From the NCBI RefSeq assembly GCF_001007995.1, contig NZ_CP011389.1, positions 2,263,501-2,327,500 on the forward strand: a stretch of DNA of 64,000 nucleotides. The letters are read 5' to 3'. Below, one piece after another: positions 24,090 to 31,988 of the stretch. The position numbers were made by a program, and so were the translations under genes. The DNA comes from Deinococcus soli (ex Cha et al. 2016). GTDB lineage: Bacteria > Deinococcota > Deinococci > Deinococcales > Deinococcaceae. Every line of letters begins with the position of its first letter. Position 1 is the stretch's first letter. The notes beneath the pieces are model-generated. The model saw only the letters and a list, made by a program, of their open reading frames with translations, was not told where the DNA came from and ran no database searches.

Positions 24090-24194
24090 GTGAAGCGGCG
24101 TGCATGCAGGGTGGGGCTTGAGTTGAGCGGCGACAGGCCGCGGGGTTCAGCGTTCGAGCCGCTCCTGCGCCGTGTCGCCGGGAGACAACTGTGA
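24090..24194 (+). CDS. Possible 34-codon leader ORF overlapping the dnaX start
   Basis: GTG 24090 opens a frame of 34 codons (starting MKRRACRVGLELSG) whose stop overlaps the dnaX GTG as GTGA. A TAGAAT hexamer lies 6 nt upstream of the start, the same geometry as the leaderless genes in the window. If translated, it would couple ribosome arrival to dnaX. The peptide is arginine-rich and has no recognisable domain. It may equally be plain 5' UTR. Confidence 0.35.
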   Translation: MKRRACRVGLELSGDRPRGSAFEPLLRRVAGRQL

Positions 24195-26539
24195 GTGCCA
24201 TCTACCAGCGGGCCCGCCCGGTGCGGTGGGAGGACGTGGTCGGGCAGGAGCACGTCAAGGACGTCCTGAAGGCCGCGCTGGAGCAGGGCCGCGTGGGGCA
24301 CGCGTACCTGTTCAGCGGGCCGCGCGGGGTGGGGAAGACCACCACCGCCCGATTGATCGCCATGACCGCCAACTGCACCGGCCCGATGCCGAAGCCCTGC
24401 GGGGAGTGCGAGTCGTGCCTGAGTGTCCGCGCCGGCTCGCACCCGGACGTCATGGAGATCGACGCGGCCAGCAACAACAGCGTGGACGACGTCCGCGACC
24501 TGCGCGAGAAGGTCGGGCTGGCCGCCATGCGCGGCGGGAAGAAGATCTACATCCTGGACGAGGCGCACATGATGAGCCGCGCCGCGTTCAACGCCCTCCT
24601 GAAGACACTGGAGGAACCACCCGGCCACGTCATCTTCATCTTGGCGACCACCGAACCCGAGAAGATCATCCCCACGATCCTCTCGCGCTGCCAGCACTAC
24701 CGTTTCCGCCGCCTGACCCCGGAGGAGATCGCCGGGAAGCTCGCCGGGCTCGCCCAGCGCGAGGGCGTGCGCGCCGAGGGCGACGCGTTGCAACTCATCG
24801 GACGGCTGGCCGACGGCGCGATGCGTGACGGCGAGAGCCTGCTGGAACGCATGCTGGCCGCCGGCACCGCCGTGACCCGTGCGGGCGTGGAGGAGGCGCT
24901 GGGTCTCCCGCCCGGCGAGCGCGTGCGCGGCATCGCCGCCGCCCTGGTGAGCGGCGACGCGGGCGCCGCCCTGAGTGGCGCGGGGCACCTGTACCGCGAC
25001 GGCTTCGCGGCCCGCACGGTCGTCGAGGGCCTTGTCGCGGCGCTGGGTGCGGCCCTGCACGCCGAACTGGGCCTGAACCCCGACGGTCGCCTGGACGGCG
25101 CGGACATTCCCCGCCTGCTGAAACTTCAGGCGGCCCTGGACGAGCAGGAATCCCGCTTCGCCCGCGCCGCAGACCAGCAGAGCCTCGAACTGGCCCTGAC
25201 GCACGCCCTGCTCGCCGCCGACACCGTGAGCGGCGGCAGCGCCCCGGCCAGCGCGGGCGCGGGGGCCGCTCTCCCGGCGGACCTCGCGCAGCGCCTGAAC
25301 CGCCTGGAGAAGGAACTCGCCACACTGCGTGCCAACCCGCCCGCCGCGCCGTCCGGCCCGGTGGGAGAGGCCCGCCGCGCCCCCACGCCCGGCAGCGCAG
25401 CCCCCGGCCCGCGCGCCGCCAGCCCCGACCCCGCGCAGCCCATTCCCGCCCCGACGGGTGGCAGCTGGGCGGACGTGACCCGGCAGGCCAGCATGCAGCT
25501 GCGCGCCTTCCTGAAACCCGCCCGGCAGCACGCCGAACCCGGCTACGTCAGCCTCGGGTACGACGACCGCAACGCCTTCCACGCCAAGCAGGTCGCCGCG
25601 AAATTCGACGACATCGCCAGGATCGTCCTGGGCGTGTTCGGCCCGGTCACCTTCGAACTGATCGCGCCGGAAGGCAGCCGCCGCGTGAACCTCGGCGGGG
25701 GTCAATCCGGTGGTGGGCAGTTCGGTGGCGGTTCGGCGGGCAGCGCCCCGGCCCCCGAGCCGACCCCGCCCGCCCCGACCCCAGCCCCGGCCCGCGCCGC
25801 GCCGCCCGTCCGGGAGCCTGCGCCGGACCACGGGGCCGCGCCGGACGTCGCGCCGTTCGACCCGACCCGCAGCGCCCCCCGCCGCCCCGCAGGCACGCGC
25901 GGCCCGGATTTCGCGCCCATTGACCCGCCACAGGCCCAGGCCACCCCGATACAGCCCGCGCCGGCGCAACAGGCCACCGCGCCGACCCAGGCCGGGCCGT
26001 CCCCACGCGCCAGCGTCGCCACGCTCCCCCCACCCCTCCCCGAACGGCGCGTGCCCCCCACCAGCCCCGACGACGCCGCGCCCGCCCCGCTGGCCGACCT
26101 CGACCCCGGCCCGTGGGACGACACGCCCGCCGCGCAGCCCGCCAGTATCCCCCGTGACGCCGGGCCGCCCCCGCGCAGCGAACGGAACCTCTACCTGGGC
26201 GAGGTCATCACCGAGGAACCCGACTGGAACGCCTTCGGCGGCCCCGACCTGCTGGGCGACCTGCCGCCCGAGGAGGACATGCCCTTCGCGGACCTCGGCG
26301 TCCCCCGCCCCGCCCCGAAACCCACCCCGGCCCCCACGCCCGCCCCGCAGGAGGCGAAAGCCCCCCCGCAGGACGCCAGGGTGACCCCCGGGAGGCCCGG
26401 CGACATCCGCGCCCACCCCGTCTACGAGGACATCCGCACCCGCTTCAGCGGCCGCGTGCGCGAGATCGGCAAGAACCGCAACGCCCCGCCCGTTCCCGAT
26501 ACCCTGGGCGCCGACCTTCCCGAAGAGGACGACGAGTAA
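24191..26539 (+). CDS. dnaX: DNA polymerase III subunit gamma/tau
   Basis: A 782-residue clamp-loader ATPase that loads the beta clamp and, in its long form, links polymerase cores. The AAA+ module starts at the N-terminus: Walker A GPRGVGKT (residues 43-50), zinc-binding cysteines in CTGPMPKPCGECESC, Walker B KKIYILDEAHMMS and the sensor ILSRCQHYRF (SRC box). From about residue 360 the protein becomes very rich in Pro and Ala, a flexible tau-like tail, ending with a conserved-looking acidic tip (LPEEDDE). I see no A-rich slippery run like that used for frameshifting in Thermus dnaX. GTG is the start, with GGGAGAC upstream. A strong terminator follows. Confidence 0.96.
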   Translation: MSAIYQRARPVRWEDVVGQEHVKDVLKAALEQGRVGHAYLFSGPRGVGKTTTARLIAMTANCTGPMPKPCGECESCLSVRAGSHPDVMEIDAASNNSVDDVRDLREKVGLAAMRGGKKIYILDEAHMMSRAAFNALLKTLEEPPGHVIFILATTEPEKIIPTILSRCQHYRFRRLTPEEIAGKLAGLAQREGVRAEGDALQLIGRLADGAMRDGESLLERMLAAGTAVTRAGVEEALGLPPGERVRGIAAALVSGDAGAALSGAGHLYRDGFAARTVVEGLVAALGAALHAELGLNPDGRLDGADIPRLLKLQAALDEQESRFARAADQQSLELALTHALLAADTVSGGSAPASAGAGAALPADLAQRLNRLEKELATLRANPPAAPSGPVGEARRAPTPGSAAPGPRAASPDPAQPIPAPTGGSWADVTRQASMQLRAFLKPARQHAEPGYVSLGYDDRNAFHAKQVAAKFDDIARIVLGVFGPVTFELIAPEGSRRVNLGGGQSGGGQFGGGSAGSAPAPEPTPPAPTPAPARAAPPVREPAPDHGAAPDVAPFDPTRSAPRRPAGTRGPDFAPIDPPQAQATPIQPAPAQQATAPTQAGPSPRASVATLPPPLPERRVPPTSPDDAAPAPLADLDPGPWDDTPAAQPASIPRDAGPPPRSERNLYLGEVITEEPDWNAFGGPDLLGDLPPEEDMPFADLGVPRPAPKPTPAPTPAPQEAKAPPQDARVTPGRPGDIRAHPVYEDIRTRFSGRVREIGKNRNAPPVPDTLGADLPEEDDE

Positions 26540-26566
26540 GAGGCTGTCCCCATCGGGTGTGACGGA

Positions 26567-26599
26567 TGCCCGCCCCGGGAAAGCCTCCCGGGGCGGGCA
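26567..26599. terminator. Bidirectional terminator between dnaX and lanthipeptide exporter
   Basis: A perfect 14-bp stem, TGCCCGCCCCGGGA (26567-26580) with TCCCGGGGCGGGCA (26586-26599), and a 5-nt loop. It marks the left edge of the lanthipeptide island. Confidence 0.9.
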
Positions 26600-26637
26600 C
26601 TGAACTGGGTGGAGCTGACCCGGTGATCGGGATGCGG

Positions 26638-28217
<1,580 letters not shown>

Positions 28218-28221
<4 letters not shown>

Positions 28222-30899
28222 GCCTGGCCTCCGTGTCTGTTGAGCAGGTCGTCCGGCAGCAGCGGGTTGGTGCGACCAGCGGCGAGGCGGTGCAGGAACA
28301 GGGCGACGCCGCTGCTGCCGCTGCCCAGGTCGGTGCTGACGCGGTGCAGGTAATCGCCAGGGAACGTGACGCCCTGCGCCCGGCGCACGCTGAACAGCAG
28401 GACCCCACGGGCGGCGCGGTGGGCGTCTTGCACGTAGGAGGGATCGTTCAGGAACTCGGCGGCGTCCAGCAGGTACATGCCCAGCCCTGCCATGCCCATG
28501 AACAGGCCAGGGAACACGCTGTACTTGGAGGTGGTGGCCAGCCGGATCTGCCCGGCCAGCTGCCGGTACATGGGGTGTCCGGTGACGTGGGCGTAGCGGA
28601 CCAGCACGCTGCCCACCCCGGCGCTGCCGGTCAGCCAGTATGGGTAGAGGACCGAGCCGCCGGGCTGGTCCGGGAAGCCCAGCGCTCCGCCGTCCAGTGT
28701 GCGGGCCTGCGCGAGGTCCTCAGCCAGGGCTGCCTCGCCGAGGCTGAGGTATCGACGTTCCCCGGTCGCCGCGTGCAGGTACAGCAGGAACAGGGCCACC
28801 CCGCTGCCACCGAATCCCAGGCCGACTTCCTGCGGTCCGAAGTCGGGCCAGGTGGCGCGCCCGTCCAACCGGCGGGCGGTCGCGTCGAGCAGGTCGCCGA
28901 TCCGGCGGGCCTCGTCCAAGTACGCCGGGTCACCCCACTGCCGGTGCAGCAGCAGGCTCGCCAGCCCGAACCCGCTGGCTCCGCCGTACAGGTGCACGCG
29001 GGCGTACAGGTGATCGTGCCGCTGGGCCAGCTGGTAGGCCCGTTCGGCCAGCCCGCGTTCACCCAAGCGGGCGAGGCCCACGGCCATACCGGCCAGCCCG
29101 CTGAACAGGCCGGGTGCCGTGCCCGTCGTGGGGGGCTGGCGGCGGATCCACTCGCGCACCTTGCGGGGCACCTCGCCGTTCACGGTGTGCAGCGCCGCCG
29201 TGACGCCCAGCGCGCCGAAATCCAGGCTCAGGCTGTGGCTGAGCTGCGGGGAGGACGGGAACAGCCGGTCCTGCCGGGTGTCGTCGGCAACCCCGATGGC
29301 GTGCCGCAGGGCGCTGCGGGCCACCCGCTCCAGCTGCGCGGCCTCGACCGGCCGGGGGGGCGTCAGGATGGCGGGCGTGCGGCGCAGGGTCACGCGGTCA
29401 TGCAACTGTGCCATGAGGGCCGCGAGATCCAGCGTGCCGTCCGAGGCGAGCAGCTGCTCGATGACCTGCACGAACGCGGCGGGCAGGCCGAAGTCGGCCG
29501 CGAAGGCCTGCAGGAAGGTGGGAAGTGCGTCGTCCTTGACGTTCCTGAGCACTGCGACGGGCAGGAGCAAGCTGAACAGCAGCGCGCCCAGAGCGTAGTG
29601 ATCGTCCGCGACGGTGGTGCCCGCCTGACCGGCCCGGCCGGGCCGGTCGAAGCCTGGCGTGAACATGTTGATGTCCGGGTCCACGCCGCGCTGCGCGGCC
29701 CCCTCGAAGTCGATCAGCCAGGCTCCTGCGCACCGGCCCTCGTCAACTGAGACCAGCACGTTGTTCATGGACAGGTCGCCGAAGACCACGCCGCGCTGGT
29801 GCACGGCCTGCACGGCCCGCATGACTTGCACAGAAACGGACCGCAGCAGCGTCCACCAGCTCTGTAGGGCGGCCAGGTCGTGAGTGGTGCGGACCACGGG
29901 GCTGTACTTGACGGCGAAGGCATGCAGGGACATGCCGCTCAGGTACGACTGCGCCAGGAACGTGTGCTCCCAGCTCGTGAACAGGTCCAGGGCTTCCGGC
30001 GCGACCCCGCTGCCGCCCAGGAGGGTCAGCAGGCGGTGTTCCTTGCGCAGCTGTTCTACCGCGTCCTGCCCGGTGACGCTGGCGTTCACGTGGGGCCTGG
30101 CCTCCTTGAGGACCACCGTTGCGCCCGTCTGTTGATCGGCGGCCAGGTACACCCCGCCGGAATTCGAGTAATTCAGGACCTGTTGGACCTCGTAGCGGCC
30201 ATTCAGGAGTGCGGCGTCCTCGTCGGGCTCGTCCGGCTGGAAGGGGTCACGCAGCCAGTCGGGCTGCTGGTACTGCGGCGTGCGTTCATCCGCTTCCAGG
30301 CTGAGGTCCGGGCGGATCAGGTACGACGTGAGTGCGCCGTCCGGGTCGCGCCGCGTGATGGGCGTGAAGCCGCCATAGCGGTAGTACAGCACCGCGCAGT
30401 CGCGGTAGCGGCGGTCCGAGAGAACATAGGGGCCCTCAAAGTCCTTCAGCTGCCCGTACAGCGTCTCCAGTAGCGTCCGGGCCTGCTGCTCGTCACGGGG
30501 GTAGAGGGTCATGAATTTCCCGCTGGAGCCGCGCGCGCAGCCCTTGCCGAGCAGGAGCGACAGCACAAACGGATCACTGGCGAACTTGAAGGGCACGTTC
30601 GCCTGCACGCAGATGCGGGTCACGCGTTCCAGGATTGCCCTGGCGTTGCCGGGCGTGGCCGACACGTGTAGTTTCCAGCCCTGCATGGGGACCGCTGCGC
30701 CCAGCGGCTGCACGTGCGTCCAGAAGGCTTCCCGGACCACGCGGGTCGCCAGGGGCAGCAGCGGCTGCACCACGGTCACATACTCGGTGCCGGGCTGGTA
30801 CCGCTCGAAGGGCTCGTAGTAGTCGGAGCGCAGGTAGAGGTGACGGACGACCTGCTGAAAGTTGAAGCGGGGGGGGACGAGGTTCGCGCCGGTGCTCAT
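28218..30899 (-). CDS. lanKC: Class III lanthipeptide synthetase LanKC
   Basis: An 893-residue three-domain enzyme that phosphorylates Ser/Thr in a precursor, eliminates phosphate to give dehydroamino acids, then cyclises them with Cys. The lyase domain is about residues 1-220. The kinase spans about 234-500, with a glycine-loop segment NYSNSGGVYLA, catalytic Lys265 (VVLKEA), Asp375 (FGDLSMNN) and Asp397 (LIDFEG). The LanC-like cyclase fills 540-893 (GLFSGLAGMAVGLARLGE). The zinc ligands of LanC (a Cys and a Cys-His pair) are absent: the matching places read YWLTGSAGVG and FPGLFMGMAG. That makes it class III, not class IV. ATG 30899 is chosen because AGGAGG stands 5 nt upstream; an in-frame extension to 30995 would cross the terminator. 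Confidence 0.94.
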
Positions 30900-30956
30900 G
30901 GTGCCTCCTGGAAGAATGGATCGGTCTAATTGATCGTTCTGCTGTTGTGGCGGGGC

Positions 30957-30983
30957 AAAAAATGGGGGCGCAGCTGCGCCCCC
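30957..30983 (-). terminator. Intrinsic terminator/attenuator between precursor genes and lanKC
   Basis: On the minus strand a perfect 20-nt palindrome GGGGGCGCAG/CTGCGCCCCC (30983-30964) is followed by A and six T residues (30962-30957). This is the only hairpin in the window with a textbook U tract. It is placed after the five peptide genes and 58 nt before the lanKC start, so partial read-through would set the ratio of peptide to enzyme. Confidence 0.85.
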
Positions 30984-30991
30984 CGTGAAGG

Positions 30992-31075
30992 TCATTCCTG
31001 GCCGGTCGCTGCCGGGCGGATGGGGAGATAGGTGTGGACGTGGTTCAGGGCGTCCAGTGCATCGAACTTGTGCAT
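30992..31075 (-). CDS. Small ORF downstream of the precursor array
   Basis: A 27-codon ORF encoding MHKFDALDALNHVHTYLP followed by IRPAATGQE. It starts 7 nt after the stop of the fifth precursor and stops 8 nt before the terminator, so it would be on the same abundant short mRNA. It has no Cys and almost no Ser/Thr, so it is not itself a lanthipeptide. No strong ribosome site is seen; reinitiation after the precursor is possible. Its function is unknown and it could be spurious. Confidence 0.35.
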   Translation of the reverse strand: MHKFDALDALNHVHTYLPIRPAATGQE

Positions 31076-31082
31076 GCCCGGA

Positions 31083-31184
31083 TCAGGCGAGCTGGTTGCT
31101 GCCGCAGTGGTTGCTGATGGTGCTCCAGTCGGTGGGGGCGGGGGCGGTGGTGCGCAGGGTCTGCAGGTTCAGGATGTTCTTCAT
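31083..31184 (-). CDS. lanA5: Lanthipeptide precursor, copy 5
   Basis: A 33-residue precursor. The leader begins MKNILNLQTL, which holds the ILNLQ-L variant of the class III leader box (commonly LLDLQ-L) recognised by LanKC. Then RTTAPAPTD links to the core WSTISNHCGSNQLA. The core motif Ser21-x2-Ser24-x2-Cys27 is the pattern that class III enzymes turn into a labionin or lanthionine. It differs from other copies only at leader positions 9, 13 and 19. AAGGAAGTGA upstream serves as ribosome site. This is the promoter-distal copy, directly before the small ORF and terminator. Confidence 0.88.
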   Translation of the reverse strand: MKNILNLQTLRTTAPAPTDWSTISNHCGSNQLA

Positions 31185-31240
31185 GGGGTCACTTCCTTGT
31201 GGGGCGAGAGGGCGATGGTGGAGTGATCGGAGGGGGGTGA

Positions 31241-31342
31241 TCAGGCGAGCTGGTTGCTGCCGCAATGGTTGCTGATGGTGCTCCACTCGGTGGGGGCGGG
31301 GGCGGCGGTGCGCAGGGTCTGCAGGTTCAGGATGTTCTTCAT
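31241..31342 (-). CDS. lanA4: Lanthipeptide precursor, copy 4
   Basis: A 33-residue precursor with leader MKNILNLQTLRTAAPAPTE and core WSTISNHCGSNQLA. Its protein is identical to copy 3, with Ala13 and Glu19 instead of the Thr13/Asp19 of copies 1 and 5. The His26 codon is CAT rather than the CAC of copies 1, 2 and 5, so copies 3 and 4 are sister duplicates. It has its own AAGGAAGTGA ribosome site in the spacer. Confidence 0.9.
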   Translation of the reverse strand: MKNILNLQTLRTAAPAPTEWSTISNHCGSNQLA

Positions 31343-31396
31343 GGGGTCACTTCCTTGTGGGGCGAGAGGGCGATGGTGGAGTGATCGGGGGGGTGA

Positions 31397-31498
31397 TCAG
31401 GCGAGCTGGTTGCTGCCGCAATGGTTGCTGATGGTGCTCCACTCGGTGGGGGCGGGGGCGGCGGTGCGCAGGGTCTGCAGGTTCAGGATGTTCTTCAT
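31397..31498 (-). CDS. lanA3: Lanthipeptide precursor, copy 3
   Basis: A 33-residue precursor identical in protein to copy 4 (leader with Ala13 and Glu19, core WSTISNHCGSNQLA). Ser21, Ser24 and Cys27 are all kept. The whole 156-bp unit, including its spacer, is almost the same as the next unit downstream. Confidence 0.9.
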   Translation of the reverse strand: MKNILNLQTLRTAAPAPTEWSTISNHCGSNQLA

Positions 31499-31552
31499 GG
31501 GGTCACTTCCTTGTGGGGCGAGAGGGCGATGGTGGAGTGATCGGGGGGGTGA

Positions 31553-31654
31553 TCAGGCGAGCTGGTTGCTGCCGCAGTGGTTGCTGATGGTGCTCCAGTC
31601 GGTGGGGGCGGGGGCGGCGGTGCGCAGGGTCTGCAGGTTCAGGATGTTCTTCAT
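31553..31654 (-). CDS. lanA2: Lanthipeptide precursor, copy 2
   Basis: A 33-residue precursor with leader MKNILNLQTLRTAAPAPTD and core WSTISNHCGSNQLA. It combines Ala13 of copies 3 and 4 with Asp19 of copies 1 and 5, so it is intermediate between the two types. Confidence 0.9.
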   Translation of the reverse strand: MKNILNLQTLRTAAPAPTDWSTISNHCGSNQLA

Positions 31655-31708
31655 GGGGTCACTTCCTTGTGGGGCGAGAGGGCGATGGTGGAGTGATCGG
31701 GGGGGTGA

Positions 31709-31810
31709 TCAGGCGAGCTGGTTGCTGCCGCAGTGGTTGCTGATGGTGCTCCAGTCGGTGGGGGCGGGGGCGGTGGTGCGCAGGGCCTGCAGGTTCAGGA
31801 TGTTCTTCAT
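31709..31810 (-). CDS. lanA1: Lanthipeptide precursor, copy 1 (promoter-proximal)
   Basis: A 33-residue precursor with leader MKNILNLQALRTTAPAPTD (Ala9 instead of Thr) and core WSTISNHCGSNQLA. It is the first gene of the operon and has the strongest ribosome site of the five, AGGAGGTGA 4 nt before ATG; the other copies have the weaker AAGGAAGTGA. The product after modification should be a short peptide with one ring system formed from Ser21, Ser24 and Cys27. Confidence 0.9.
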   Translation of the reverse strand: MKNILNLQALRTTAPAPTDWSTISNHCGSNQLA

Positions 31811-31897
31811 GACTCACCTCCTCAGGTGGAACTTGAGCTTGTGAACACCGTCTGTGGCGTTCTCGTTTCCGCTCTTGCCACAGTTGTACGTGGGTCA

Positions 31898-31937
31898 CTG
31901 GGAACCGCCTGGGACCCAGATGCTCTCCAGACTGGGA
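31898..31937. promoter_or_regulatory. Direct repeats CTGGGA, candidate operator for the BTAD regulator
   Basis: CTGGGA occurs at 31898-31903, 31909-31914 and 31932-31937, that is, at spacings of 11 and 23 bp, in the 178-bp gap between the divergent lanthipeptide operon and regulator gene. Flanks are similar too (ACTGGGAAC, CCTGGGACC, ACTGGGAAT). SARP-type regulators with BTAD domains classically bind direct repeats about 11 or 22 bp apart near the -35 region. The match is inferred from spacing only. Confidence 0.5.
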
Positions 31938-31977
31938 ATCGGGAGCCCGTGATCGGTTCATGCACTCTGCATCTCGG

Positions 31978-31983
31978 TAAAGT
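31978..31983 (+). promoter_or_regulatory. -10 element of the regulator gene
   Basis: TAAAGT (31978-31983) stands 5 nt before ATG 31989, matching the leaderless pattern of the window. No convincing -35 is present, which fits a promoter needing an activator. Confidence 0.5.
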
Positions 31984-31988
31984 CAGGT

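Larger units (their letters stand above)
31083..31810 (-). repeat. Tandem array of five precursor gene units
   Basis: Five near-identical units with start codons at 31810, 31654, 31498, 31342 and 31184, that is, periods of 156, 156, 156 and 158 bp. Each unit contains a 102-bp coding part and a spacer with its own ribosome site. The stop codon of each of the first four copies lies in a small TGATC/GATCA inverted repeat. The near-identity points to recent duplication or ongoing gene conversion. Confidence 0.95.

Noticed and set aside
24077..26416. Long minus-strand ORF opposite dnaX (about 780 codons)
   Set aside because: Low-complexity Gly/Arg/Ala translation caused by high GC; no domain, and dnaX on the plus strand is certain. 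The same applies to long frames opposite the monooxygenase, nadV, M3 peptidase and MFS genes.
24191..26539. Programmed frameshift in dnaX giving a separate gamma protein
   Set aside because: No run of A residues or other recognisable slippery heptamer with a following stem was seen in the coding sequence. A protein-level test could still show a short form.
30900..30995. LanKC starting at 30995
   Set aside because: The extension would be translated from inside the terminator hairpin and has no ribosome site; AGGAGG precedes ATG 30899, where family similarity begins.
31083..31810. CRISPR-like array
   Set aside because: The repeat units are 156-158 bp, contain coding sequence with silent and conservative changes, and have no unique spacers or cas genes nearby.
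31254..31844. A 196-codon plus-strand repeat protein across the precursor array
   Set aside because: It is the antisense shadow of the five tandem precursor genes. The minus-strand ORFs have ribosome sites and a class III leader box; the plus frame has none.
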